A DNA stretch of 64,000 nt from JAAYEL01 sp964345835 (GTDB lineage Bacteria; Bacillota; Clostridia; Tissierellales; Peptoniphilaceae), in NCBI GenBank assembly GCA_964345835.1, contig CAYFSL010000003.1, positions 22,981 through 86,980 on the forward strand. Reading direction: 5' to 3'. Made by a program: the position numbers and the translations under genes. The notes under the pieces were generated by a model. It made no database searches. It saw only the letters and a program-made list of their open reading frames with translations, and was not told the DNA's origin. Shown here one piece after another: positions 44,501 through 52,766 of the stretch; positions within the stretch are counted from its first letter, which is position 1; the number at the start of each line of letters is the position of its first letter.

Positions 44501-44670
44501 TAACTACCAGCCCAACTGGCGAAGTAACAGAAAAGGATATAACGCCTAAAGATCCAGAGGATGAAGATGATTCAGATTCTAATTCTGGCTCATCTGGTAG
44601 ACAACCGATTCCTAGCCCTGAACCTGTTCCACCTAGAACTCAACCAGATGACGATGACGACGATGATTAG
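41590..44670 (+). CDS. Class A penicillin-binding protein (PBP1A type)
   Basis: 1026 residues. Membrane anchor at about 10-35; GT51 glycosyltransferase with VSVEDERFWKHKGVD (Glu 97) and RGGSTITQQLVKN; transpeptidase with Ser 550 in SSIKP, SIN near 607 and KTGTSNNNKDFW at 750. After about residue 930 come four 11-residue repeats (LPDGTISKKTT and three more) and a Pro/Ser/Asp tail ending in seven Asp. It makes and crosslinks glycan strands. GGAGGATGAT site before ATG. The transcript ends in a terminator before a two-component system. Confidence 0.95.
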   Translation: MISKIVKSFLQIIALILLIGLIIAFVVGGMLGLSFVKVAKTAPEIKPQNILSNLAESSKILDKDGQTIEEIASEEYREIINYDSIPRYLIDAFVSVEDERFWKHKGVDVKGVFVSALDNFRAGGIVRGGSTITQQLVKNIYLSPEVKWERKIKEMYLALKVDDEIPKEKILEGYLNRIYLGQHAFGIASASQIYFSKPVDKLSIAEAATIAGIVKSPSSYSLFNTYYPKDVPENAKILGEFNVTGENFVAVLNEKAFERKKYVLQKMKETGSINEAQYQKAVKEDVSKAVKPGSKKSSDFSNAISYAIKNETVELLMKKKGISKEEARTMLYTGGLRIKASIDWDMQKELEKTYDKFTELMSMYNKAGNPLLADLSLDKNGNIINTKKEVIYFKRNNLLTNNNSLKLYKNNYKVLKNGDIEFSTERIKTDGKSVFASNFYDINDKNNLVTYRAGSLAIPSEFVEKDEGFNFTIKKEFFEKHKDFYTIDESTMIISNKYFTVEDKGTLQPQSSTVVIDQKTGHVMAMVASRGESKDDTIDRATNFTRPPASSIKPLAVYAPALENGYTLASVLDDSPMLDQQKNTLWPLNVYKGFRGLVSIRESLMDSINTTAVKLYEKVGMKTSMKYLEGFGLIDKENPENDNFITRQENPYNNDENLSFAIGSTVRGFTVREIAEAYSALANEGVRNKSSLILSIESDKEGEIFNGEIESNRVVSKETSWLLTDVMRETLTKDRARRVNMVNGIEIAAKTGTSNNNKDFWIAGYTPYYTTATWVGFDNNSISLSGSSHNLYTLYNDINNRIHKGMSKKTFEMPNTIVKEKVDAKSGLLPNKYTYRDPRGSMAVEEYFAENTLPTETSTAHVLLKVDKRNNLLAPSNAPSYIAVNRVFQKREEALDLSIFDDVELPRGWTRRDLVPKDWQYEAPTRYSTLKFEPVTVTKTLPDGTISKKTTNPDGSTVEILTYPDGKIVKITTSPTGEVTEKDITPKDPEDEDDSDSNSGSSGRQPIPSPEPVPPRTQPDDDDDDD

Positions 44671-44698
44671 TCTTTAGGTGAAATGTTTAAAGGCAAAT

Positions 44699-44740
44699 AA
44701 AAGTATAGCGGCAGAAGCTTTCTGCTGTTATACTTTTTTT
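44699..44740 (+). terminator. Terminator of pbp1A
   Basis: AAAGTATAGCGGCAGAA / TTCTGCTGTTATACTT with a GC-containing small loop, followed by TTTTTTT. The -10 (TATAAT, 44743-44748) for the next operon lies directly after it. Confidence 0.9.
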
Positions 44741-44784
44741 GATATAATTAATTCAATTAAAGATAGACATATTAAGGAGGAAGA

Positions 44785-45480
44785 ATGAATAAAATTCTCA
44801 TAGTTGAAGATGAAGCAGGAATTGCTATAATGGAGAAAAACTACCTAGTTAAGAGTGATTTTTCAGTTGATATCGCTAAGGATGGTGAGGAGGCTATAAG
44901 GCTATTTGAAGAAGTCCCATACTCATTAATTATCTTGGACTTGATGATACCAAAAATTTCTGGAGAAGAAGTGTTGAAACTTATCCGTTCAAAGTCAAAT
45001 ATTCCGGTAATTTTGGTAACCGCTAAGGTCAACGAAGAAGACATCCTTAAGGGGTTCAAACATGGAGCAGATGATTATATAAAGAAACCTTTTTCTGGCC
45101 TTGAACTTGTAGAAAGAGTAAAGGCGGTATTGAGAAGAACCAGTGGCTATTCTGATATTGATATAATCCATTCATCTGATGGTAGACTAGCTTATGATAA
45201 AAAGAATTATAGACTTTTAAAGGATAAAAAGGAACTTTCTCTTACCCGTAACGAACTCCTTATTATAAATACTTTATTTAGCAATCCAAGTAAAACCTTT
45301 ACCCGAAATGAAATAATAGAAATATCCTTTGGCTACGATTATGATGCCTTTGATAGAGCCATTGACACCCATATAAAGAATATCAGGCAAAAAATTGAGG
45401 ACGACCCTAAAAATCCTCAATATATTAAGACGGTCTACGGTCTAGGCTATAAGGCGGGACAAATCAATGAAGCTAAGTAG
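44785..45480 (+). CDS. OmpR-family response regulator (second system)
   Basis: 231 residues. Receiver: acidic ED (8-9), Asp 52 in LIILDLMIPK, Thr in LVTAKV, Lys in YIKKPFSG. C-terminal winged helix ending IKTVYGLGYKAG. AAGGAGGA start. It overlaps the kinase by 14 bp. A TATAAT at 44743-44748 may be its -10. Position after pbp1A suggests, but does not prove, a cell-wall role. Confidence 0.94.
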   Translation: MNKILIVEDEAGIAIMEKNYLVKSDFSVDIAKDGEEAIRLFEEVPYSLIILDLMIPKISGEEVLKLIRSKSNIPVILVTAKVNEEDILKGFKHGADDYIKKPFSGLELVERVKAVLRRTSGYSDIDIIHSSDGRLAYDKKNYRLLKDKKELSLTRNELLIINTLFSNPSKTFTRNEIIEISFGYDYDAFDRAIDTHIKNIRQKIEDDPKNPQYIKTVYGLGYKAGQINEAK

Positions 45481-46789
45481 AAGGATCCTAACTTACTTTA
45501 GTATATCAATTACTATAGTATTTCTAATTACAGTTATAAGTACTAGCCTAGCTTTTAGAAGTTCCTTAAATTCATATCTTATATCAAATATCAAGCAGGA
45601 ATTTAATGACTTATCAAAGGAACTAGCCGACCTATATAGTACAAACCCCAATCTTGATAGTAGGGATCTGGCAAATTATGCAAATAATAGGTCTGTTAAC
45701 ATTCAAATATACAATAACGACTCAGACCTAGTTGCAGAGTTCGATGGAATTCCTGAAACTAAAGAAAAATCCAGCCTGGTATCTGAAAATTACCGTCTAG
45801 TTAGCCAGTCCGGAAGGTTGCTTGGCACTATGAAATTATCCTATATGGAGGATTTAAGCCTATATAATGAATCGGCAGCCCTTTTTTATAAAAATATGAA
45901 TAGGTCTTATGCTATTACAATAGTAGTTTCAATCCTACTACTTTACTTTTTAATCCTATACTTTTCTAAAAAGATTGAAAAGCCTATTGCGGATATAAGC
46001 GAATTCACTAATAGACTAAAGGAGGGTCAATATCTCGAAATTGAAGATAAATATAATATTTTCGAACTTGATGAGCTAGCAAATAACCTTAACTTCCTTT
46101 CCTCTGCCCTAAGGGACCAGGAGGAATATATGCTAAATTATGCACAAGATATATCCCATGAATTAAGAACCCCTTTAACAAACCTACAACTGCACCTAGA
46201 AGGAATAAAAGATAATATTATTGAGGCTGACGAAGACACTATCGACCTTCTTCTAGATGAAATTAAAAGGTTAAATAAAATGGTGGATAGGCTAAACATA
46301 TCCTTTAGTAAAAGTCCTAAACTTGACCAATATAATTTTGATTATATTGAAGTTGTTAAGCTAATAAAACAAGCTATCGGTGGATTTAAGCCTAAATTTG
46401 ATCAAAAGGAAATAACTGTTAATTTGTCTGGATTAAATGAGCTAATTATGAGGGTTGACAAGGATAAGTTCACCCAGGTTATCAATAATTTAATCTCTAA
46501 TGCCATCAAAGCAGTTGATAGAAGGGGCCATATAGAAATTGTTGTCAATTCCTATAAAAATAGGAATGTCATAATTATTAAAGACGATGGAGTCGGTATT
46601 GGCAAAGAAGACATCGACCATATTTTTAAGAGATTTTACAGGGTTGATTCAGCAAGAAATAGGGAAAATGGAGGCCACGGACTAGGTCTCACCCTTGTAA
46701 ATAATTATGTTGCAAATATGAATGGGAAAATCCTTGTAAACTCCAAGCTCGGACAGGGATCTGAGTTTATCCTAACATTTCATAAATAA
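45467..46789 (+). CDS. Membrane sensor histidine kinase (second system)
   Basis: 440 residues. Two membrane helices (about 11-31 and 148-167) flank an extracytoplasmic region of about 115 residues. HAMP-like linker, HisKA with YAQDISHELRTPL (His 231), N box NLISNAIKA, G1 DDGVGIG, F box FKRFYRVD and G2 GHGLGLTL. Partner of the preceding regulator. Its ATG lies within the end of that gene. Signal unknown. Confidence 0.93.
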   Translation: MKLSRRILTYFSISITIVFLITVISTSLAFRSSLNSYLISNIKQEFNDLSKELADLYSTNPNLDSRDLANYANNRSVNIQIYNNDSDLVAEFDGIPETKEKSSLVSENYRLVSQSGRLLGTMKLSYMEDLSLYNESAALFYKNMNRSYAITIVVSILLLYFLILYFSKKIEKPIADISEFTNRLKEGQYLEIEDKYNIFELDELANNLNFLSSALRDQEEYMLNYAQDISHELRTPLTNLQLHLEGIKDNIIEADEDTIDLLLDEIKRLNKMVDRLNISFSKSPKLDQYNFDYIEVVKLIKQAIGGFKPKFDQKEITVNLSGLNELIMRVDKDKFTQVINNLISNAIKAVDRRGHIEIVVNSYKNRNVIIIKDDGVGIGKEDIDHIFKRFYRVDSARNRENGGHGLGLTLVNNYVANMNGKILVNSKLGQGSEFILTFHK

Positions 46790-46845
46790 TAAAATATTGT
46801 AGGCTTATTCTCATAATCAATATGTCTTATCATCATTGATTGTAT

Positions 46846-46885
46846 AAAAAAATAGCTTTCTCTTTATGAGTTAGCTATTTTTTAT
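46846..46885 (+). terminator. Terminator between the kinase and the convergent MATE gene
   Basis: AAAAAATAGCT / AGCTATTTTTT hairpin with T-runs on both strands, so it can serve both convergent genes. Confidence 0.8.
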
Positions 46886-46922
46886 TTGAAGCTATTTTTC
46901 AATAGCCTCTTTAATGTGTCTC

Positions 46923-48263
46923 CTAGCATAGGGACCTATATTTTTTATAAAGTAAAAAGTTTAGAACCAAACCCTTTAATATACTTGATATAGTTACAGC
47001 TAACCATACCCCATAGAATTGTAAATGAGGCATCAATAGTAGGGCAATAGGAATCCTTAAAAGATTAAAGATAATTGATGTTATTGACGGTATTTTCGTT
47101 AGTCCTAGACCATGAAAGACCCCTGATGCTCCTAATTCTGCCGACATAAAAGTCTGACTTGTTCCAAGGATTAGGAGGAACCAGGCCCCTTGGTAGGCAG
47201 CCAGCCTATCCCCCGGTAGGAAGATATCGAAAAGACTATGTCTAAATCCTATAAGAATTGCTGTTGAAAAAAGTCCAATACAGGTTACTATTAGGATAGA
47301 TTTCTTAATTACCTCTCTTAATCTATTGATTTTCCTTGCTCCATAATTCTGTCCTACAAAGGTTATAATTCCAGCCTGAACCCCCTCAACAGTCATCCAT
47401 GTTATCGACTCCATATTAGTCCCCACTGTATAGACTGCTAGAGGAGTGGCCCCATAGCTTGCAACAAACCTGTTTAAGAACAAGGAAATAGTCGCCATTA
47501 TAACACTTTGCATCCCTGCAGGAAATCCCATCCTGAAAATTTCACCAAGTGATTCAGCATGAAAAACCCCATGAATTATTCCATCATATATTTCATTTTT
47601 ATTTTTTATTATCTCCCAAATAAAAATAAGGCTTACTAAAAGCTGGGATAAACTAGTGGCAATAGCCGCCCCCAAAACCCCCATTTTAGGGATTGGCCCT
47701 ATACCAAACATTAATATCGGGTCCAAAATTATATTAAATATTAGGCCAATAGCATTTTTCTTAAATGGAGACCTACTATCACCAATACTATTGTATAGGC
47801 CAGAGAATATCATGTTAATTGAAGAAAATATAAAGCCTATAGAAAATACCCTCAAATAGGTTATAGCTAATTGACTTACGTCATCTGTAAGCCTATAAAA
47901 TCCAATAAATTTGTCTATAAAAAGTTGAGTTGCTATAACATAGACCAGTGATAAAATAAGTCCTAGTATAAGAGTATTTCTTATAGTATCATTAAGCTTT
48001 TCTTTTTCATGGGCCCCATAATGTTGTGAAGCAAATACATTACCCCCAACCCTTGCAATTGCAGCAATTGACGTTGCTATCCAAGCAAATATCCCGCTAG
48101 TCCCGACGGCAGCTACCTCTTTAGTTCCCAGCCTACCCAACCAAATGATATCAACAAAATTATAGGCAATCTGGACAAAGGCCGTAGCCATCAGGGGAGC
48201 TGATAAAAGAATTAGATTCTTTAATATATCCCCCTCCAATAAATTCAATTTTTTATTTTCCAT
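46923..48263 (-). CDS. MATE family efflux transporter
   Basis: 446 residues, about twelve membrane helices. MATE features: GDILKNLILLSAPLMATAFVQIAYNFVDIIWLGRLG and QNYGARKINRLREVIKKS after about residue 305. It would export cationic drugs or metabolites against Na+ or H+. I chose ATG 48263 (MENKKLNLLEG) over an ATG at 48290 inside dus; it overlaps dus by 11 bp. Confidence 0.92.
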   Translation of the reverse strand: MENKKLNLLEGDILKNLILLSAPLMATAFVQIAYNFVDIIWLGRLGTKEVAAVGTSGIFAWIATSIAAIARVGGNVFASQHYGAHEKEKLNDTIRNTLILGLILSLVYVIATQLFIDKFIGFYRLTDDVSQLAITYLRVFSIGFIFSSINMIFSGLYNSIGDSRSPFKKNAIGLIFNIILDPILMFGIGPIPKMGVLGAAIATSLSQLLVSLIFIWEIIKNKNEIYDGIIHGVFHAESLGEIFRMGFPAGMQSVIMATISLFLNRFVASYGATPLAVYTVGTNMESITWMTVEGVQAGIITFVGQNYGARKINRLREVIKKSILIVTCIGLFSTAILIGFRHSLFDIFLPGDRLAAYQGAWFLLILGTSQTFMSAELGASGVFHGLGLTKIPSITSIIFNLLRIPIALLLMPHLQFYGVWLAVTISSILKGLVLNFLLYKKYRSLC

Positions 48264-49221
48264 TTGACTTATACTCCCTCTCAAAATCATTCAACAAGGC
48301 AAAAACCTCATCAATGTCCTTAGTAGTATTGATTTGATTTTTTAGCTGGTTTGCCCCCCTATAACCTTTTAAGTACCAGGCTATATGCTTTCTCATCTCA
48401 TTAATAGCAATCCTTTCCCCTTTATAGTCTACAAGAAGTTCATATTGTCTAAGAATAAGATCAATAATTTCGGATACCGTTGGCAGGTCATAAGTCCCTT
48501 TTTCAAGATAGTCCTTTATTTGCTTAAAGATAAAAGGGTTACCCATGGCCCCCCTGCCAATTGCAATAGAGTTTACTCCCGTATACTCTACCATTCTAAG
48601 AGCATCTTCTGGAGTGAATATATCTCCATTACCAACTACTTCGATATCTAGCATTTCCCTTAGGTCTCTAATAGCATCCCAGTCAGCCTCACCAGAATAC
48701 ATCTGCTCCCTAGTTCTTGCATGAAGAGTTACCTTATAGACACCAGCCTCCTGGCATATTTTGGCAATTTCTTTATAATTTTTACTGGAATCATCAAATC
48801 CAAGCCTAAATTTTGCACTAACTGGTAGGTCTGTGGCTTCTTTAATTGAGCTAATAATTCTTCTTACAAGGTCAGGATCCTTCATAAGAGCAGACCCCTC
48901 TTTGTTTTTTACGATTTTCTTAGCTGGACACCCCATGTTTATATCTATGGATTTAAAGTACTTGTATTCCTCTGAGATTTTTTTTGCCATCTTTGCCATT
49001 ATTTCAGGATCTGATCCGAATATTTGAACTCCTATATTTTCTTCTCCTGGAAATCTTGCCATTAATTCTTCTGTTGTCTTATCTGAATAAAAAAGCCCCT
49101 TGGCAGAGACCATTTCAGTATAGGAATAATCAACACCATATTCATTGCAAATACACCTAAATGCCCTATCTGTAACACCTGCCAAAGGACTCAATATTAT
49201 CTTAATATTGTCTTTTTTCAT
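48253..49221 (-). CDS. dus: tRNA-dihydrouridine synthase
   Basis: 322 residues. FMN TIM barrel: LSPLAGVTDRAFRCICNEYG, GVQIFGSDPEIMAKMA, INMGCPAKKIVKNKEGSALM (catalytic Cys) and HARTREQMYSGEADW. It reduces tRNA uridines to dihydrouridine. DusB-like in order after coaX, as in other Firmicutes. Start overlaps the coaX end by 20 bp with a weak ribosome site. Confidence 0.95.
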   Translation of the reverse strand: MKKDNIKIILSPLAGVTDRAFRCICNEYGVDYSYTEMVSAKGLFYSDKTTEELMARFPGEENIGVQIFGSDPEIMAKMAKKISEEYKYFKSIDINMGCPAKKIVKNKEGSALMKDPDLVRRIISSIKEATDLPVSAKFRLGFDDSSKNYKEIAKICQEAGVYKVTLHARTREQMYSGEADWDAIRDLREMLDIEVVGNGDIFTPEDALRMVEYTGVNSIAIGRGAMGNPFIFKQIKDYLEKGTYDLPTVSEIIDLILRQYELLVDYKGERIAINEMRKHIAWYLKGYRGANQLKNQINTTKDIDEVFALLNDFEREYKSNGK

Positions 49222-50002
49222 TTCTATCTTTTTTTGTCATTTCGTAAATTAGTTTCATACCTTCAAGGGTAATGTCATAGTCGTACTCTTCGACATATTT
49301 TGATTTGCTCGCGATTAGTTGAGCATACCCACCTGTGGCAATTACTTTAATTTCTTCCTTATCCCTGCCGAGTTCTCTAATCATTTCTTCAAGAATATTG
49401 TCAACTAAACCTATAAATCCATATACGATACCTGATTGAATACCTTCTATCGTATTCTTACCTATAACATGTTCAGGCTCTTCTAGCTCAACCTTTGGAA
49501 GCTTAGACGTCCTAGACGAAAGAGCTTCACTTGATATACCTATACCTGGTGCAATTGCTCCTCCTAGGTATTCACCATCCTCGCTAATAACATCAAATGA
49601 TATAGCGGTTCCGATATCCACAACTATACATGGTCCCCCATATCTTTTATAGGCAGCAACAGAGTTTACAATCCTATCAGCTCCAACCTCTTTAGGGTTG
49701 TCATATTTAATCTTGATACCAGTTTTTGTTCCTTCTCCAATAACCATTGGCTCCTTACCTAAATACCTGGTACACATAGTCCTTAAAGTGTGTTGAATAC
49801 TTGGTACAACGGATGCTAGTACCACATCAGTTATATCTTCTATATCAAGCCCATAATGCCTTAATATTGAATCTACTTGAAGTCCATACTCATCTGAAGT
49901 CCTGGCAAACTTTGTTCCTAGTCTCCAGCTGTACTTATATTCATCTCCATCATAGATTCCCATTACTATATTTGTATTTCCTACGTCAATTAATAATAAC
50001 AT
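49202..50002 (-). CDS. coaX: Type III pantothenate kinase
   Basis: 266 residues, ASKHA fold: LLLIDVGNTNIVMGIYD (Asp, Asn), GADRIVNSVAAYKRYGGPCIVVDIGTAISFDVI and GGAIAPGIGIS. It phosphorylates pantothenate, the first step to coenzyme A, without inhibition by CoA. It follows an ECF S component by 10 bp, which suggests uptake and phosphorylation of pantothenate are coupled. Confidence 0.96.
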   Translation of the reverse strand: MLLLIDVGNTNIVMGIYDGDEYKYSWRLGTKFARTSDEYGLQVDSILRHYGLDIEDITDVVLASVVPSIQHTLRTMCTRYLGKEPMVIGEGTKTGIKIKYDNPKEVGADRIVNSVAAYKRYGGPCIVVDIGTAISFDVISEDGEYLGGAIAPGIGISSEALSSRTSKLPKVELEEPEHVIGKNTIEGIQSGIVYGFIGLVDNILEEMIRELGRDKEEIKVIATGGYAQLIASKSKYVEEYDYDITLEGMKLIYEMTKKDRNEKRQY

Positions 50003-50011
50003 GCTTCTCCT

Positions 50012-50626
50012 CTAAGCGATACGTCTTTTCTTAAAAGCTCTTATTAAAGCCATACATATTGGTGTTGCAATAACTGCGGCTACTGCCATTTCAACTAATC
50101 CACTTGACAAGGCTGTTGCAGCAATTAATTTAATAGCAGATGTGTTAGCTTGGTTTTTAACCTTGTTTACAGTTTCCATGTACTGTTGGCCATAAATTAA
50201 GTATATCAAGCCAAGAACAAAAATTGTGTTTGTCAAGGAGCCTATAGCAGCTGAAATTGTTATCGAAGCTTTACCGAGTGCCTTTTTATCTCTTAAAGCC
50301 TTGTAAACTAAACCTGCAAATACGCCTATCAAAATCCTAGGTATTATAGCTATAATTGGATTCATAAACATAAATGAAAATGGATTAGGTTGTACAATCG
50401 CTCTAATCATTGAGATTACACCAAACATAAATCCGAGAATTCCACCAGCTAAAGGTCCTTCAACTATACCGACAATAATTACTGGTATATGAAGGGTTGT
50501 TGCCTGGATAGGTCCAACTGGTATAAAGCCTAGGAATGGGATCATGGTCATTATAATTATAAGACCAGTCATAATCCCTATAAGTGCCAACGTTCTAACT
50601 TCTAATAAGTTCTTTTTATTATTCAT
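50012..50626 (-). CDS. ECF transporter S component, probably for pantothenate
   Basis: 204 residues, about six membrane helices with the ECF S feature ALIGIMTGLIIIMTMIPFLGFIPVGPIQATTLHIP and GFMFGVISMIRA. Such a subunit binds the vitamin and works with a shared EcfT-EcfA module encoded elsewhere. Sitting directly before coaX points to pantothenate (PanT-like). Substrate is inference. GGGAGGG start. Confidence 0.85.
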   Translation of the reverse strand: MNNKKNLLEVRTLALIGIMTGLIIIMTMIPFLGFIPVGPIQATTLHIPVIIVGIVEGPLAGGILGFMFGVISMIRAIVQPNPFSFMFMNPIIAIIPRILIGVFAGLVYKALRDKKALGKASITISAAIGSLTNTIFVLGLIYLIYGQQYMETVNKVKNQANTSAIKLIAATALSSGLVEMAVAAVIATPICMALIRAFKKRRIA

Positions 50627-50680
50627 TTTCCCTCCCGATCCGGTTCATTCTAGATACCGGTCATTAATATGTTTATAGAC

Positions 50681-52249
50681 CTATTTTTTTAGGGCTATAT
50701 TGACAAAATTTGTAAAAATAGGATGAGGGTTGGTAGGCCTTGAGCTGTATTGTGGCTCATAAAGCACTCCCATGTAGAAAGGATGGTCCCTAAGTTCCAT
50801 GATCTCTATAGACTTAGTGTTTTCATCATATCCACTCACTAAAAATCCCTTGTCATCAAATTCATTTTCAAGGTCTGAATCTATCTCAAATTCATTCCTA
50901 TGTCTCTCATCTATACTAGCCTTACCATAAATGCGGTAGGCTAAAGTATCTTTCTTTAAGCTAATATTTTTTTCGCCAATCATTCTTTGTTTATTTTTAT
51001 TCCCTACTATTATATTATATTTAGTAATTTCGTCAAGATTATCATCGTTTTCTGAATTTTCATTCATATCATTAGAATATTCAATTGCCATAACTTTTAA
51101 TCCTGAGTTAATTCCAAGAGTAGGTATCTTGTTGGTCCTAGCATATTTACAAATGTTAAAATATGGCCTTGGATCATCATTTTCCCTACCACTAGCAAAA
51201 ACTATACCATTCATCTTAGCTAAGACTTCGTCAATAGAGTCTTCAGTAAGGTCTAAAGGATTTATAAAATGAAGGTTAACCTTGGTTGAAAGATTATAGC
51301 CTGCATCAAGTAGGGCATTATTTGTTGATAAATAAGAGTCTTCAAGTTCAACATATGGGCCAACCATAGCTATATCAATCTCTTTTTCTGGATTCTTAAA
51401 TCCTTCTACCATCTCTTCCCACTTATAAAAGTCGTCTTTTATAGGGTCTAAATTTAATAGCTTCATAACTTGGTTATCCAGTTCCTGCCTTCTAAGACTT
51501 ATAGGAACTTCATATATCAACTTAACATTTTCTGATTGAATGATTGATTCGGTTGGTATGTCACAGAAAAGGGATATTTTTCTATATATATCCCTACTAA
51601 TTACTTTATCTGACCTCAATATAAATATATTGGGTTTAATCCCATAGCTCATTAACTGTTTGTATGAGTGTTGGGTAGGCTTAGTCTTAAGCTCATCTGA
51701 ACCTGGAACAGTAGGAACAAGTGTCGTATGAACAAATATTACATCATTTTTATCGTTTTCGGAGTAAATCTGTCTTATAGCTTCTATAAAAGGCAGAGAT
51801 TCTATATCCCCTACTGTTCCTCCAATTTCGGTGATTATTATGTCGGCTTTTGAATCCTTAGCAACCTGGTATACCTTGGATTTAATTTGGTCTGTAACAT
51901 TAGGGATTACTTGAACAGTTTTTCCCTTATATTCGCCTTTTTCCTCCCTTTGAAATACCATCTTATATATCTTTCCAGCACTGATTGAGGAGTCTGTAGT
52001 TAGCTTCTCATCAATAAATCTCTCATAGTGACCAAGATCTAGGTCAGTTTCTCCCCCGTCATAAGTAACGAAGACTTCCCCATGTTGGATCGGATTTAAC
52101 AGGCCTGGAAAAACATTTAAATAGGGGTCAAATTTTTGCATGAATACAGAAAATCCCCTGTCCTTAAGCAGTCTACCTAGACTTGCCGCGTTTAATCCCT
52201 TGCCTATACCTGATACTACACCACCAGTCATAAAAATATACTTTGTCAT
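50681..52249 (-). CDS. pyrG: CTP synthase homologue with a degenerate glutaminase domain
   Basis: 522 residues. The synthetase half keeps KYIFMTGGVVSGIGKGLNAASLGR, DGGETDLDLGHYERF, ITEIGGTVGDIES (Glu 141) and KTKPTQHS, so UTP/ATP binding looks intact, with changes (SSLGKG to SGIGKG, DPGTMSP to FPGLLNP). In the glutaminase half, the usual GICLGMQ reads GINSGLK (Cys replaced by Asn 381) and HPEF reads EPQY (His to Glu 498, Glu to Gln 500). The oxyanion PGGFG segment is also gone. It can therefore hardly use glutamine and may depend on free ammonia, or have another role. The frame is intact. Confidence 0.9.
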   Translation of the reverse strand: MTKYIFMTGGVVSGIGKGLNAASLGRLLKDRGFSVFMQKFDPYLNVFPGLLNPIQHGEVFVTYDGGETDLDLGHYERFIDEKLTTDSSISAGKIYKMVFQREEKGEYKGKTVQVIPNVTDQIKSKVYQVAKDSKADIIITEIGGTVGDIESLPFIEAIRQIYSENDKNDVIFVHTTLVPTVPGSDELKTKPTQHSYKQLMSYGIKPNIFILRSDKVISRDIYRKISLFCDIPTESIIQSENVKLIYEVPISLRRQELDNQVMKLLNLDPIKDDFYKWEEMVEGFKNPEKEIDIAMVGPYVELEDSYLSTNNALLDAGYNLSTKVNLHFINPLDLTEDSIDEVLAKMNGIVFASGRENDDPRPYFNICKYARTNKIPTLGINSGLKVMAIEYSNDMNENSENDDNLDEITKYNIIVGNKNKQRMIGEKNISLKKDTLAYRIYGKASIDERHRNEFEIDSDLENEFDDKGFLVSGYDENTKSIEIMELRDHPFYMGVLYEPQYSSRPTNPHPIFTNFVNIALKK

Positions 52250-52259
52250 ACGTTTTTTC

Positions 52260-52766
52260 CTATTTCCCTAATTTATATTTTCTTATTAGCCTATTTACTT
52301 CTTCAATATCTTGTTTGTTAACTTTTATATATAGGGTCTTGTCCTGCATCTCTTCTTTCTTCCTATAAGACATTACAAGCTCCTTAGTTCCTGTGTCAAA
52401 GCCCCATTTTTTTACCTCTGGCCATAGAAGATAAGTCCCCTGGCTATATATTCCTTCTTCGGATATCCAAATGCCATCAAAACTATCAACGACCAGTAGC
52501 AAAACTAGGACTATCATCAATGCACCAGATATATATTGCCCTGCATATATGTTAACAATTCCAAATAGGATAATTACAGATCCCAATATATAAAGTAATT
52601 TGCTAAGTTCTTTCCTAAATTTAAAGATATTGTTACCTTTGATATTCCTTTTGATCATGTAGGACTTAACTTGCTTATAAAGTAAGAACAAGATCAAGGC
52701 CCCATACATTATATATATCAGGTTTTTCGATTGGTTATTAATATTACTCGTTTGTTGTGCTATCAT
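52260..52766 (-). CDS. Membrane protein, unrecognised
   Basis: 168 residues. Three hydrophobic stretches (about 16-32, 53-68, 75-92) are followed by a soluble C-terminal domain of about 70 residues (GIWISEEGIYSQGTYLLWPEVKKWGFD) that looks like a small PH-like beta domain. No family is named with certainty. Its start with AAGAGGTAG lies 23 bp inside the end of ftsH, so it depends on ftsH translation; pyrG follows 10 bp later. Confidence 0.7.
   Translation of the reverse strand: MIAQQTSNINNQSKNLIYIMYGALILFLLYKQVKSYMIKRNIKGNNIFKFRKELSKLLYILGSVIILFGIVNIYAGQYISGALMIVLVLLLVVDSFDGIWISEEGIYSQGTYLLWPEVKKWGFDTGTKELVMSYRKKEEMQDKTLYIKVNKQDIEEVNRLIRKYKLGK

Noticed and set aside
50640..50666. CCGGT/ACCGG inverted repeat between pyrG and the S component as a terminator
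   Set aside because: Only 5 bp of stem with an 11-base loop and no T-run.
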